A DNA stretch of 64,000 bases from Ancylobacter mangrovi (GCF_024752355.1 NZ_JANTHZ010000005.1:186001-250000); one strand, 5' to 3'; counted from the stretch's first letter, positions 1 through 10,178 are shown. Program-made: numbers and translations. The notes: generated by a model from the letters alone, not told the origin.

Positions 1-118
1 CGAGAGCGGCGACATGACGAAGGACCTCGCCCTTCTGGTCGGCGCCGACCAGAAGTGGCTGTCCACCACCGGCTTCCTCGACAAGATCTCCGACAATTTG
101 CGCAAGGCGCTCGCCTGA
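1..118 (+). CDS. icd: NADP-dependent isocitrate dehydrogenase, C-terminal fragment
   Basis: Only the last 38 codons are in the window; the reading frame enters from the left edge at base 2 and stops with TGA at 116-118. The tail contains MTKDLALLVG followed by DQKWLSTTGFLDKI, which matches the C-terminus of the monomer-type NADP isocitrate dehydrogenases of alphaproteobacteria, where the same segment closes the enzyme that oxidises isocitrate to 2-oxoglutarate in the TCA cycle. The convergent channel gene ends 24 bases further on. The identification rests on this short tail alone, so the symbol is likely but the integrity of the gene cannot be judged here. Confidence 0.8.
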   Translation, partial: ESGDMTKDLALLVGADQKWLSTTGFLDKISDNLRKALA

Positions 119-142
119 CGCGCGAACCTGCGCGGCGGGCGC

Positions 143-1399
143 TCAGCCGTCCGCCGCGTCGCCCTTGCCGGGCAGCTCCGGCACCGCGATGTCGACCCGG
201 TGCCGCACCGCCCGCAGCCCTTCGTCGTCATTGATCATCGCGCGGATGCGCTCGCCGATCTCCGGGTGGCGCGAGATGACGTCCGCCAGGTCCCGCGCGT
301 TGAGCATCAGCAGCATGGCGCGGGTGCGCGCCCGCGCCGTCGCCGCCCGCCGCGCGTGCTGCATGAGCGCCATCTCGCCGAAGAACTGCCCGTCCGACAG
401 CACGACCGTCTCGTCCGCGAACTCCAACGCCACCTCGCCGGAGGCGATGAAATACATCGACGTGGCCTCGTCGCCGCGGCGCACGATGAGCTCGCCCGGC
501 TGGGCGGTGTGCGCCGACAGCGCCTTGTGGATCTCGCCGATGCCCCGCGCGTCGAGGTCGGCGAAGAGCGGCACGCGGGCCACCATGCCCCAGGTGATGA
601 TGAAGTCGCGCCGCTTGATCACGTCGACGAAGGCGGTCGCGATGATGCCGACCGGCAGGGCGATCATGATGATGCCAGTGATCATGGTCAGCGCCGCGAC
701 GACGCGCCCGGCCAGCGTCACCGGATAGGTGTCGCCATAGCCGACCGTCGTCACCGTCGCCATAGCCCACCACATGGCCGCCGGGATCGAGCCGAACTGC
801 TCGGGCTGCACGTTGCCCTCCACCACATACATGGCGGAGGCCGAGATCAGCACCGCGGCGGCGAGCAGCCAGAAGCAGGCGATCAGCGACTGGCGCTCGC
901 TGTGCAGCACCTCCAGCAGCGACTGCATGCCTGGCGAGTAGCGCGCCAGCTTGACGAAGCGCAGCAGCCGCAGGATCGCCAGCGTGCGCAGGTCGATGCC
1001 GAAGAACATGGTGAGCACGAAGGGCAGCCAGGCGATCAGATCGATAATCGCCGCCGGCGTGCGCACATAGATTGCGCGCGCCCGCGCGTCGGACAGGCCG
1101 CGATAGCGTGGGTTCTCCGGCGCCACCCACACGCGCAGTAGATATTCGATGGCGAAGATGGTCAGCGAGAACAGCTCGAAGGCGCGGTAGAGCACGGCCT
1201 CGCGCAGCATCATGCTCGGCACCGTCTCCAGCACCGCGGTCAGCACATTGACCAGGATGAGGGCGATCAGGCCGTAATTGACCTTCTCGGCCAGCTTGTC
1301 CTGGGGCGAGTCGCGTTCCAGCACCTCATAGGTGCGCCGGCGCCGGCCGCGTCTCCAAATGGCCGAGCGCCAGCCGGCCTGGCCCTTGCCGGCGCCCAT
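143..1399 (-). CDS. Cyclic-nucleotide-gated voltage-type potassium channel (MlotiK1-like)
   Basis: A 418-residue inner-membrane ion channel. After an Arg-rich N-terminus come the voltage-sensor-like helices (about residues 40-190; the S4-like stretch RLLRFVKLARY is near 144-154), then the pore helix and selectivity filter TTVGYGD at 217-223, S6 at about 232-256, and a cyclic-nucleotide-binding domain at about 275-390. The phosphate-binding cassette reads FFGEMALMQHARRAAT, with the Glu and Arg expected for cAMP binding. The architecture matches the Mesorhizobium MlotiK1 channel but is somewhat longer. The ATG at 1399 is chosen because AAGGAG lies 7-8 bases before it; the frame is open 62 codons further upstream but that would enter alaS. 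Ligand and physiological role cannot be read from sequence. Confidence 0.9.
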   Translation of the reverse strand: MGAGKGQAGWRSAIWRRGRRRRTYEVLERDSPQDKLAEKVNYGLIALILVNVLTAVLETVPSMMLREAVLYRAFELFSLTIFAIEYLLRVWVAPENPRYRGLSDARARAIYVRTPAAIIDLIAWLPFVLTMFFGIDLRTLAILRLLRFVKLARYSPGMQSLLEVLHSERQSLIACFWLLAAAVLISASAMYVVEGNVQPEQFGSIPAAMWWAMATVTTVGYGDTYPVTLAGRVVAALTMITGIIMIALPVGIIATAFVDVIKRRDFIITWGMVARVPLFADLDARGIGEIHKALSAHTAQPGELIVRRGDEATSMYFIASGEVALEFADETVVLSDGQFFGEMALMQHARRAATARARTRAMLLMLNARDLADVISRHPEIGERIRAMINDDEGLRAVRHRVDIAVPELPGKGDAADG

Positions 1400-1436
1400 G
1401 CCGGTCACTCCTTCCCACGGCCCGGCCCGCCCGGCC

Positions 1437-4088
1437 TCACCCCGCCAGCGCGCTCTCGATCGCCGCCAGGGCCTCGGCCGCGCGCGCGCCGTCCGGCCCG
1501 CCCGCCTGGGCCATGTCCGCCCGGCCGCCGCCGCCCTTGCCGCCCAGCGCCTCGGCGCCGCGACGCACCAGCGCGACCGCGTCATAAGTGCCGGTCAGGT
1601 CGGGGGTGACGCCGACGACGATGCCCGCGCGCCCTTCCTCGGTGACGCCGACGATCGCCACCACGCCGGAGCCGAGCCGCTTCTTGCCTTCGTCGACCAG
1701 GCTCTTCAGGTCCTTGAGGTCGATGCCGCTCACCTGCCGCGCCATCAGCTTGACCGAGCCGACCATGCGCGCCGCGTCGCCGTCGCCCTCGCCGCCGCCC
1801 ATGGCGAGCTTGCGGCGGGCATCGCCCAGCTCCCGCTCGAGCTTGCGGCGCTCATCGACGAGCTGGGCGATGCGCGCCTCGACCTCGCCGACCGGCGCCT
1901 TGAGCAGGCCCGCCGCGCCGCGCAGCGCACGGCTCTCGGCGTTGAGGTGATGGCGCGCCGCATCGCCCGTCATCGCCTCGATGCGCCGCACGCCGGCGCC
2001 GACCGCGCTCTCCCCGACCACGCTGATGAGGCCGATATCGCCGGTGCGCGCCACATGGGTGCCCCCGCACAGCTCGACCGAATAGGGCGCGCCGTTGCCG
2101 GCATCCGTCCCCATCGAAACCACCCGCACCTCGTCGCCGTATTTCTCGCCGAACAGCGCGCGGGCGCCGGAGGTGATGGCGTCGTCGACACCCATCAGCC
2201 GCGTCACCACCGGCTCGTTGCGAAGCACGATGGCGTTCGCCACGTCCTCGACCTTGATGAGCTCGGCCTCGTCGACCGGCTTGGGATGGCTGAAGTCGAA
2301 GCGCAGCCGGTCGGGCGCGACCAGCGAACCCTTCTGCGCGACATGGTCGCCGAGCACCCGGCGCAGCGCCTCGTGCAGCAGATGCGTCGCCGAATGGTTG
2401 GCGCAGATCTCGCGGCGCCGCGCGCCGTCCACCGTAAGCACGAGACTGGCGCCGACGGCGAGCGTGCCCCTTTCGACCTCCACCTCGTGGGCGAAGACGT
2501 CGCCGAGCTTCTTCTGCGTGCCGAGCACGCGCAGGACGACATCGTCCTCGCCGACCATGCGGCCGATATCACCGACCTGGCCGCCCGACTCCCCGTAGAA
2601 GGGCGTCTGGTTCAGCACCACGAGGCCCTGCATGCCGGCGGAGAGCTCCTTCACCTGGCGCCCCTGCGCGACCAGTGCCGTCACCGCGCCCTCGGCCGCC
2701 TCGGTCTCGTAGCCGAGGAACTCGGTCGGGCCGACCTCCTCGCGCACGGCGAACCACACCGCGTCGGTCGCCGCCTCGCCGGACCCCGACCAGGAGGCGC
2801 GCGCCTCGGCCTTCTGCCGCTCCATCGCCGCGTCGAAGGCGGAGGTGTCGACGCTCACGCCGCGCGCGCGCAGTGCGTCCTCGGTCAGGTCGAGCGGGAA
2901 ACCATAGGTGTCGTAAAGCTTGAACGCCGTCTCGCCGGAGAACTTGGCGCCCGCGCCCAGCCCCTCGCTCTCGGTCTCGAGGATCGACAGGCCGCGCTCC
3001 AGCGTCTTGCGGAAGCGCGTCTCCTCGAGCCGCAGCGTCTCCGTCACCAGCGCCTCGGCGCGTACGATCTCCGGATAGGCACGGCCCATCTCGCGCACCA
3101 GCACCGGCACCAGACGGTGCATCAGCGGGTCGCGCGCGCCGAGAAGCTGCGCGTGGCGCATGGCGCGGCGCATGATGCGGCGCAGGACGTAGCCGCGCCC
3201 CTCATTCGAGGGCAGCACGCCGTCCGCGACCAGGAAGGTCGAGGCGCGCAGGTGATCGGCGATCACGCGGTGGCTCGCCTTCTGCGGGCCGTCCGCGGGA
3301 ACGTCCGTCATCTCCTCGACGGCGCCGGTCAGCGCGCGCATCAGGTCGATCTCGTAATTGTCGTGCGTGCCCTGCAGCACCGCCGAGATGCGCTCGAGCC
3401 CCATACCGGTGTCGATCGAGGGGCGCGGAAGGTTGACGCGCTCGCCGCCCGGAAGCTGCTCGAACTGCATGAAGACGAGATTCCAGATCTCGATGAAGCG
3501 GTCGCCGTCGGCGTCGGGCGAGCCGGGGGGGCCGCCGAAGATGTGCGGGCCGTGATCGTAGAAGATCTCCGAGCAGGGACCGCACGGCCCCGTGTCGCCC
3601 ATCTGCCAGAAATTGTCCGAGGTCGGGATGCGGATGATCTTCGAATCCGGCAGCCCCGCGATCCGCTTCCACAGGCTGAACGCTTCGTCGTCCTCCGAAT
3701 AGACGGTGACGAGCAGCTTCTCGACCGGGAGCTCGAACTCGCGCGTGATCAGGTTCCAGGCGAACTCGATCGCGTTCTCCTTGAAGTAGTCGCCGAAGGA
3801 GAAATTGCCGAGCATCTCGAAGAAGGTGTGGTGGCGCGCCGTGTAGCCCACATTGTCGAGATCGTTGTGCTTGCCGCCCGCGCGCACGCATTTCTGCGAG
3901 GTGGTCGCGCGCGAATAGGGCCGCTTCTCGATGCCGGTGAAGACGTTCTTGAACTGCACCATTCCGGCATTGGTGAACATCAATGTCGGATCGTTGCGCG
4001 GGACAAGCGGCGAGGACTCCACGACCTCATGGCCGTTCCTCGCGAAATAGTCGAGAAAGGTCGATCGTATCTCGTTAACGCCGCTCAT
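1437..4088 (-). CDS. alaS: Alanine--tRNA ligase
   Basis: The complete 883-residue class II synthetase charges tRNA-Ala with alanine in the cytosol. The N-terminus [13 protein letters not shown] and the aminoacylation-domain sequence [18 protein letters not shown] are diagnostic. The editing domain carries the zinc-binding motif HSATHLLH and the distal CGGTH element, and a C-terminal DHHA1/C-Ala-like region follows. The length is close to E. coli AlaRS (876). It lies downstream of recA on the same strand with a 246-base spacer, an order common in alphaproteobacteria, so recA-alaS readthrough is possible. No internal stop or frameshift was seen. Confidence 0.98.
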   Translation of the reverse strand: MSGVNEIRSTFLDYFARNGHEVVESSPLVPRNDPTLMFTNAGMVQFKNVFTGIEKRPYSRATTSQKCVRAGGKHNDLDNVGYTARHHTFFEMLGNFSFGDYFKENAIEFAWNLITREFELPVEKLLVTVYSEDDEAFSLWKRIAGLPDSKIIRIPTSDNFWQMGDTGPCGPCSEIFYDHGPHIFGGPPGSPDADGDRFIEIWNLVFMQFEQLPGGERVNLPRPSIDTGMGLERISAVLQGTHDNYEIDLMRALTGAVEEMTDVPADGPQKASHRVIADHLRASTFLVADGVLPSNEGRGYVLRRIMRRAMRHAQLLGARDPLMHRLVPVLVREMGRAYPEIVRAEALVTETLRLEETRFRKTLERGLSILETESEGLGAGAKFSGETAFKLYDTYGFPLDLTEDALRARGVSVDTSAFDAAMERQKAEARASWSGSGEAATDAVWFAVREEVGPTEFLGYETEAAEGAVTALVAQGRQVKELSAGMQGLVVLNQTPFYGESGGQVGDIGRMVGEDDVVLRVLGTQKKLGDVFAHEVEVERGTLAVGASLVLTVDGARRREICANHSATHLLHEALRRVLGDHVAQKGSLVAPDRLRFDFSHPKPVDEAELIKVEDVANAIVLRNEPVVTRLMGVDDAITSGARALFGEKYGDEVRVVSMGTDAGNGAPYSVELCGGTHVARTGDIGLISVVGESAVGAGVRRIEAMTGDAARHHLNAESRALRGAAGLLKAPVGEVEARIAQLVDERRKLERELGDARRKLAMGGGEGDGDAARMVGSVKLMARQVSGIDLKDLKSLVDEGKKRLGSGVVAIVGVTEEGRAGIVVGVTPDLTGTYDAVALVRRGAEALGGKGGGGRADMAQAGGPDGARAAEALAAIESALAG

Positions 4089-4224
4089 TGAATCCGGTCC
4101 GCCGCAATCTAGACTGCCGGCGCCGCGAGACGTCCGGCCCGCGCCGCAGGCGCGAGTGCACGGTTCTAGCGATGCGCCAAGACCTTGTCCAGAAAGGCCG
4201 GCCGGCTCATTTCGAAGGTCCCCG

Positions 4225-4252
4225 GGAGACTTCCGGAAGGCTTCCGGAACCG
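4225..4252. repeat. Tandem TTCCGGAA palindromes in the recA-alaS spacer
   Basis: The recA-alaS spacer (4089-4334) contains TTCCGGAA twice in close succession (4231-4238 and 4242-4249), each unit self-complementary and the pair able to fold into one long hairpin. There is no following T-tract on either strand, so it is not a classic terminator. It could stabilise the recA mRNA end or be chance in a high-G+C spacer. Confidence 0.45.
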
Positions 4253-4334
4253 CGCCGGACGAGCCCGCCGGCTTGAGGTAAAAGGCGCGGGAGCCGGGCC
4301 GCGGCGCGTCCCGAACCTCGCATGGCGCACGGCG

Positions 4335-5417
<1,083 letters not shown>

Positions 5418-5496
5418 TGCCGGGCTCCGGTTCGCACGCAAGGGGTAGGAGATGGGATCGGCGGGATTTCGGTGGACCGTACCCTTTTTGTTCGAT

Positions 5497-5511
5497 GTTC
5501 GCAATATGTTC
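5497..5511. promoter_or_regulatory. LexA (SOS) box of recA
   Basis: The sequence GTTC-GCAATAT-GTTC is an exact match to the direct-repeat SOS box GTTC-N7-GTTC recognised by alphaproteobacterial LexA. It lies 80 bases before the recA start. A further GTTC at 5490-5493 precedes it. The direct-repeat form, rather than the enterobacterial palindrome, also supports the taxonomic assignment. Confidence 0.88.
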
Positions 5512-5646
5512 TGGCCATTTCGCGCCGAAATTCGGCTCCCTCGCGCGCCGGCCCCTCCTCTCTTTACGGCTTTGCCTCGCCGGCGCACGTGGTATGGGTG
5601 CGGCCGAGCCGGCACCGGCAATCACCTGCCCGAAGAAAGTCCCGAC

Positions 5647-5946
5647 ATGATCCTCGAAATCGCTCTCCTCGAAATCACCCCCGGCCAGGAAGCCGAGTTC
5701 GAACAGGCCTTCGTCAAGGCCGGCCCGCTGTTCCAGCGCGCCAAGGGCTGCCGCGGGATGGAGATCCAGCGCTCGATCGAGCACCCGAGCCGCTACCGCC
5801 TGTTCGTGAGCTGGGAGACGCTCGAGGATCACATGGTCGGCTTCCGCGAGTCGGAGGACTTCCAGGGGTGGCGCGCGCTCGTCAGCCCCTATTTCGTCAA
5901 GCCGCCCGAGGTGGAGCACACCCAGCTCGCGGTGAAGAACTTCTGA
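5647..5946 (+). CDS. Antibiotic biosynthesis monooxygenase (ABM/YgiN-type) domain protein
   Basis: A 99-residue single-domain protein. It starts MILEIALLEITPGQEAEFE and continues with an alternating beta-alpha pattern, RYRLFVSWETLEDHMVGF and a closing segment around PYFVKP, which is the ABM ferredoxin-like dimer fold. Members include quinol monooxygenases and many proteins of unknown substrate. The start at 5647 follows from family length; the upstream in-frame extension overlaps the recA promoter. It stands alone, divergent from recA and convergent with the unknown gene at 5967-6725. The fold is fairly clear, the reaction is not. Confidence 0.75.
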   Translation: MILEIALLEITPGQEAEFEQAFVKAGPLFQRAKGCRGMEIQRSIEHPSRYRLFVSWETLEDHMVGFRESEDFQGWRALVSPYFVKPPEVEHTQLAVKNF

Positions 5947-5966
5947 GGCGCAAGGCCGCGCGGCCG

Positions 5967-6725
5967 TCAGCGCGGCCAATGCCCGTCCCGCAACGCGGCG
6001 GGGCGGATGAGGCCGAAGGGCAGCTCGCAACCCTCCCAGAAGCCATCCAGCGCGGCGGCGAGCGCACCGTCGGTCCACCCCCTACCCGGCTCCCGTTCCG
6101 CGTGAAGAATGCGCACCTGCGGCAGAAGGGCGAGGCGCTCCCTCGCCCGCCGTTCGCGCGGCGTCGGCATCGAGCCGCCTTCGAGAAAGACGACAAGCAG
6201 CTCGCACCCGGTCCAGAACGCCGCGTCGCAACGCACGAAGCCGTGCGGCCCGCCCGCCTCCTCGCGCCAGCCGACATGGGCGGCGGGAAGCGGCAGGAGG
6301 GCGCTGAACGCCCAGTCGCGATAGTGCGGCAGCGCGCCCTCAGGGTCGAACCCCGCCTGCGCGAGGCGCTCGCTCAGCACGGTGCGCGCATCCTCCACCC
6401 GCGCAGCGACGAAGCCGACATAGTCGTCGAGAAAAGCCCGCAGCGGCGCGGCGAAGAGCGGTGCGCGGCGCCGCAGCGCCACGCCGGCGAAGGCGAGCAT
6501 GGCCCGGCTGTCGTCGAGCCCGGCGATGGCGGCGGCCGGCGCGCGCAGCCAGCCGGCGCTGTTGAGGCGCAGCGCCGGCATGCCCGGCTGAACCAGGGCG
6601 AGCCTCGGGCTGAGGCACGCCCCGGCGGCCCGCATCGCGGCCTCCTCCTGGCGCACGGCCTCGCCGGCATCGGTGATCGGCCCGTAGGAGATGGCGAAGC
6701 CGTCGGCCGGCGGCAGGGCGGGCAT
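5967..6725 (-). CDS. Conserved-looking protein of unknown function, partner of the LVIVD-repeat protein
   Basis: I do not recognise this 252-residue protein. It is probably cytosolic: there is no signal peptide or membrane segment. The first half is Ala/Arg-rich and probably helical (around AAAIAGLDDSRAMLAF and DDYVGFVAARVEDAR). The second half is more distinctive, with WREEAGGPHGFVRCDAAFW, then ELLVVFLEGGS and a run of charged residues PRERRARERL. The Asp, Glu and Arg spacing loosely recalls nuclease-like folds, but I would not assign one. It starts 5 bases after the stop of the LVIVD gene on the same strand, so the two are almost certainly co-transcribed. Confidence 0.6.
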   Translation of the reverse strand: MPALPPADGFAISYGPITDAGEAVRQEEAAMRAAGACLSPRLALVQPGMPALRLNSAGWLRAPAAAIAGLDDSRAMLAFAGVALRRRAPLFAAPLRAFLDDYVGFVAARVEDARTVLSERLAQAGFDPEGALPHYRDWAFSALLPLPAAHVGWREEAGGPHGFVRCDAAFWTGCELLVVFLEGGSMPTPRERRARERLALLPQVRILHAEREPGRGWTDGALAAALDGFWEGCELPFGLIRPAALRDGHWPR

Positions 6726-6730
6726 CGTCG

Positions 6731-7963
6731 TCAGATGTCCGCCTCGAGGCAGTACAGCCCGCCCGACCAGCGGTCGCCCGAATAGATGACGCCGCGCTCG
6801 TCGACATAGATGTCGTTCATCTGCGCCGTCGGCACGCGCGAATTCTCCGGCCCCGGCGGGATGAAATAGGCGATGGTCTCGGGGCGGTACGGGTCGCGGA
6901 TATCGTAGATGCGGATCCCGGCATTGAAGAAGCAGCCGAAGATGATCTCCTCGCTGTAGAAGGAGGGACCCGGCCGGTTCTCATGGATGTTATGCGAGCC
7001 GAAGCGGCCGCCCTTGTGGCCGAACTCCTCCACCGGCGGCAGCGGAAAGGTCGAGATCGGCACCAGATTGCTCTCCAGCCGGGCATCGACCATCCAGGTC
7101 AGCTTCGGCCAGTCCCCGGCGTCGTCCAGCACGCACTCGTCGCTCACCACCAGCAGCTCGCGCTCGAACAGCGGCAGCACGGTGTGGGTGAAGCCGGGAT
7201 AGGGCGGGTGCGGGTTCCAGGCGCCGACGACCTTCGGGTTGGCCTTGTCGGCGATGTCGAGGATGAAGGCGCCGCCGTCGATATAGCCGAGATAGGCACG
7301 GTCCGGCCGCTGCGGGTAGACGTTGGCGTTGTGGAGCCGCACCGCGTCCGGCCCGCGGATCATGTCGAGCGGCTGCGGGTTGAGGCGCTTGGGCGGCGGG
7401 GCCTCGTCGCCCATGCGTGTGCCGGGATACCACCAGCGCCCCGCCTCGCGCGGGCGGGCGGGAACGCGCACGTCGATGATCTGGTAGAACTGGTCGTCGC
7501 GCGGATGGGTGGGCGTGAAGTCGGCCGCGCCGCTCGCGCAGTGCACGAATTCCCCGTCGACGAACCACAGGCAGTGCACGCCGCGCGAATGCGGCCCCGA
7601 CGTGTCGTAGAACGACACCGAGCGCGGCTGTTCGGGCACGGAGACGTCGAACAGCTCGAAGCCGGCCGGCTTACCGCCATATTCCGAGGTCTGGTAGGCG
7701 ACGGCCATGAGGTCGCCGACCACCTCCAGCGAGTTCGAACGCATGTTGCGGTTGGGCAGGTCGGTCTGGCAGACCACCGCCGGCTTGCGCGGGTCGCTGA
7801 CGTCGACGCCGGTGAAGTTCTTCGGCGGCCCTTCATGGGCCAGCCAAAGGATACGCCGGCCGTCCCTGGCGATCTGCATGCTCATGCCTTCGCCCAGCGA
7901 ACCGAAGCCGTTCAACGTGTCCTGCGACAGCAGCTTCATGTTCTTCGATATGGCGCCCTGCAT
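6731..7963 (-). CDS. LVIVD-repeat (beta-propeller) protein
   Basis: A 410-residue protein built of repeated blade-like units in which short strands lead to Asp-containing turns such as FTGVDVSDPRKP, FELFDVSVPEQP, FYQIIDVRVPARP and IRIYDIRDPYRP. This is the LVIVD-repeat pattern, predicted to form a beta-propeller. No signal peptide follows the chosen start at 7963, so a cytosolic location is likely. GGGAGG lies 7 bases before that ATG; the longer open frame to 8146 lacks support. It heads a two-gene operon with the unknown protein at 5967-6725 and is divergent from the COG0523 GTPase operon. Homologues are usually uncharacterised and found near metabolic genes. Confidence 0.8.
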   Translation of the reverse strand: MQGAISKNMKLLSQDTLNGFGSLGEGMSMQIARDGRRILWLAHEGPPKNFTGVDVSDPRKPAVVCQTDLPNRNMRSNSLEVVGDLMAVAYQTSEYGGKPAGFELFDVSVPEQPRSVSFYDTSGPHSRGVHCLWFVDGEFVHCASGAADFTPTHPRDDQFYQIIDVRVPARPREAGRWWYPGTRMGDEAPPPKRLNPQPLDMIRGPDAVRLHNANVYPQRPDRAYLGYIDGGAFILDIADKANPKVVGAWNPHPPYPGFTHTVLPLFERELLVVSDECVLDDAGDWPKLTWMVDARLESNLVPISTFPLPPVEEFGHKGGRFGSHNIHENRPGPSFYSEEIIFGCFFNAGIRIYDIRDPYRPETIAYFIPPGPENSRVPTAQMNDIYVDERGVIYSGDRWSGGLYCLEADI

Positions 7964-8019
7964 GAATTTCCTCCCCGTTCGTTCTTGGTTTCGGCGGATC
8001 TGGCGGCCCGCTCGGTTGG

Positions 8020-8072
8020 CGCCAAGTATACAAATTCTCTCCGCCCTGGTATAAAAATATAAATTTTTGCCG
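8020..8072. promoter_or_regulatory. AT-rich divergent promoter region with a GTATAC palindrome
   Basis: Between the LVIVD gene and the GTPase gene, an AT-rich island interrupts otherwise G+C-rich DNA. It contains CAAGTATACAAA at 8023-8034 with a central GTATAC palindrome and the run TATAAAAATATAAATTTT at about 8050-8067. Such an island suits divergent promoters. GTATAC-centred sites are typical of FCD-family GntR repressors, so the regulator at 9344-10123 is the natural candidate. No transcript evidence is available. Confidence 0.45.
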
Positions 8073-8186
8073 GACGTGGCCGCACCTCCCGCGGCGCGAG
8101 TTCGAGGAATGTGTGATGAGCCTTCCGGCACCGACCGGACACGCATGGCGCTGCCCGGCCGACGGCCGGAGCCGGGGTGCCGCGTG

Positions 8187-9332
8187 ATGGCCGTCCTGCC
8201 CTTCGACCACCCGCCCGCCGCGCGACGGGGCGCGATCCCCGCCTATCTGGTTTCGGGCTTCCTCGGCAGCGGCAAGACGACCCTGATCCGCCACCTGCTG
8301 GAACAGCCAGGCATGGCCGACACGGCACTGGTCATCAACGAGTTCGGTGAAGTCGGCCTCGACCAGATGCTGGTCCAGAGCGCGGTCGAGAACGTGCTGC
8401 TGATGGAAAATGGCTGCGTGTGCTGCTCGATCCGCGGCGATCTCACCGACACGATCGGCGACCTTTTCGCCAAGGTTGCGACCGGGCGTATGCCCGCTTT
8501 CTCGCGCATCGTGATCGAGACCACCGGCCTCGCCGATCCCGCCCCGATCGTGCAGGAGCTGACGACGACGCGCGGGCTGGTCGAGCGGATCCGGCTGGAA
8601 AAGGTGATCGTCACCGTCGATGCGGTGCTCGGCGCCCGCCAGCTCGGCGACACGCCGGAAGTAGCGGCGCAGGTGGCGCAGGCGGATCTGCTGCTCGTCA
8701 CCAAATGCGACCTCGTGGACGACAACGCCGTCTCGGCGCTGGTGGTGCAGTTGCAGACGCTCAACCCGGCGGCGGAGATCGTGCGCTCCTCCGGCGCGGG
8801 CTTCGATGTCGGGGACCTGCTCGCCCCCGCCGCCGCGCCGCTTGCGCGCCTCCCCGCGATGCGCTGCGAGGGCGGAGAGCTCTGTGCCCATGCGCCCGGC
8901 GAGCCGTGCCCGGAGCACGGCCTTGTCGTCTCCGCGCCGGCATCCGTGCGCCACCACGGCATCGAGAGCTGGTCGACCCGCCACGACGCGCCGCTGCGCT
9001 GGGAGGACGTGCGCGACTGGCTGGACCTGCTCTATTCGCTGCGCCCGGCCCATCTCCTGCGCATGAAGGCGATCCTTCATCTCGCGGAGAGGCAGGCGCC
9101 GGTCGTCATCCATGGCGTCGGTCATCTCGTCGACCCGCCGGCGACGCTCGACCGCTGGCCGCAGGGCCGCCCGCGCTCGGAGATCGTGGTCATCACCCGG
9201 GGACTGGACCCGCGCCTCGTCGGCCGGAGCTTCGAGGCGCTCGCCCTTCGCGGGGCGCGCGCGCCGGCCCGGACCGCCTCCCCCTTCGCCGGCCGCGATC
9301 GCGCGGTGCCCGGCATTCCCCTCCACAGTTGA
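8187..9332 (+). CDS. COG0523-family GTPase (CobW/ZNG1-type metallochaperone)
   Basis: A 381-residue GTP-binding metal chaperone. It has the Walker A motif GFLGSGKT at 24-31, the family signature CVCC at about 77-80 (ENGCVCCSIRGDL), ETTGLADP and a TKCD guanine-specificity motif, followed by a CobW C-terminal domain. Between the two domains is a Cys/His-rich loop, CEGGELCAHAPGEPCPEHG, that could bind metal in addition to the canonical site. Members deliver Zn, Co or Fe to enzymes or act under metal limitation. The start at 8187 is chosen by family alignment; upstream in-frame ATGs at 8109 and 8142 have no better ribosome site. It is probably co-transcribed with the GntR gene 11 bases downstream. 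Confidence 0.85.
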   Translation: MAVLPFDHPPAARRGAIPAYLVSGFLGSGKTTLIRHLLEQPGMADTALVINEFGEVGLDQMLVQSAVENVLLMENGCVCCSIRGDLTDTIGDLFAKVATGRMPAFSRIVIETTGLADPAPIVQELTTTRGLVERIRLEKVIVTVDAVLGARQLGDTPEVAAQVAQADLLLVTKCDLVDDNAVSALVVQLQTLNPAAEIVRSSGAGFDVGDLLAPAAAPLARLPAMRCEGGELCAHAPGEPCPEHGLVVSAPASVRHHGIESWSTRHDAPLRWEDVRDWLDLLYSLRPAHLLRMKAILHLAERQAPVVIHGVGHLVDPPATLDRWPQGRPRSEIVVITRGLDPRLVGRSFEALALRGARAPARTASPFAGRDRAVPGIPLHS

Positions 9333-9343
9333 CGAGCGACGCC

Positions 9344-10123
9344 ATGTCACGCCGGAAAGCGCAGCAGGACGATAAGGAGCGGGAGGGCGACAGGCCGCCG
9401 TCGCTGGCGATGGCTGCCTACCGCCAGCTCTACCGCGACATCACCAACGGCACGCTGGCCCCGGGCCGCAAGCTGCCGGTCGGCGAGCTCCACGCCACCT
9501 ACGGCATCGGCTTCAGCCCGATGCGCGACGCGTTGAACCGGCTCTGCGCCGAGGGGCTGGTCGAGAAGCGCGAGCAGCGCGGCTTCTTCGTCGCCGACCT
9601 CAACGAGGATGTCTTCCTGCAAATCACCAATGCGCGGCTGGTGCTGGAGGAGACCGCGCTGCGGCTCTCCATCGCCGCCGGGGACGTCGCCTGGGGCGAG
9701 TCCGTGATCCTCGCCTTCTACCATCTCAGCCGCGCGGCGCGCGACGAGACCAGCTTCGTGCTGACCCCGGAATGGTCGGCCGCCCACCGCGAGTTCCATT
9801 TCGCGCTGCTCGCCGGCTGCGGCAATGAATGGCTGCTCGGCTTCTGCCGCAAGCTCTACGAACAGAGTGAGCGCTACCGCGCCCGCCGGCGCCTACTCAG
9901 CACCGGCCTCTCACCCGGCACGCGCAGCCACCTTCAGGTGCACGAGGCGATCATGAAGGCCGCGCTCGCGCATGACGCCGATACGGCCAGCGACCTGCTG
10001 GTCCGGCACTACAAGGAATCGTTCGAGATCGTGATGAACGCGGATTTCGAGCTGCTCGACAATCCGCGCCGCCTCGTGCCGCGGGCCGCGAGCGAGCCCG
10101 AAGGCCGGCGCGACGCGGTCTGA
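9344..10123 (+). CDS. GntR-family transcriptional regulator, FCD (FadR) subfamily
   Basis: A 259-residue DNA-binding regulator. The winged helix at about residues 22-90 contains APGRKLPVGELHATYGIGFSP and the wing AEGLVEKREQRGFFV. The all-helical FCD ligand domain occupies about 100-235, with the Asp/His pattern of this family (AHREFHFALLAG and HLQVHEAIMKAAL). It sits between the GTPase and the cupin gene and probably controls this operon in response to an organic-acid-type ligand. The start at 9344 lies 11 bases after the preceding stop. Ligand unknown. Confidence 0.88.
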   Translation: MSRRKAQQDDKEREGDRPPSLAMAAYRQLYRDITNGTLAPGRKLPVGELHATYGIGFSPMRDALNRLCAEGLVEKREQRGFFVADLNEDVFLQITNARLVLEETALRLSIAAGDVAWGESVILAFYHLSRAARDETSFVLTPEWSAAHREFHFALLAGCGNEWLLGFCRKLYEQSERYRARRRLLSTGLSPGTRSHLQVHEAIMKAALAHDADTASDLLVRHYKESFEIVMNADFELLDNPRRLVPRAASEPEGRRDAV

Positions 10124-10178
10124 CCCGCACGGGATCGAAAGGGCGCGACGCCAAGTCCGCCCGCCTAGGGAGGAAACC

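Noticed and set aside
1332-4091. A 919-codon open frame antisense to alaS and other long antisense frames (for example 20312-21718, 21688-23580, 30634-32112, 32720-34444, 35459-36727, 40020-41993, 55009-56466)
   Set aside because: They mirror real genes in high-G+C DNA, are rich in Arg, His and Ala, and have no domain motifs. The opposite strand holds the recognised genes.
4225-4252. Terminator for recA in the recA-alaS spacer
   Set aside because: The paired TTCCGGAA units fold, but no T-tract follows on the recA strand. It is recorded as a repeat only.
5967-6725. Nuclease (PD-(D/E)XK-like) assignment for the unknown protein
   Set aside because: The acidic residues are suggestive but the spacing and missing Lys do not support the motif, so it is left as unknown.
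8067-8186. Upstream start codons for the COG0523 GTPase
   Set aside because: They add a 40-residue Pro/Arg-rich leader with no family match, overlap the promoter island and have no better ribosome site.
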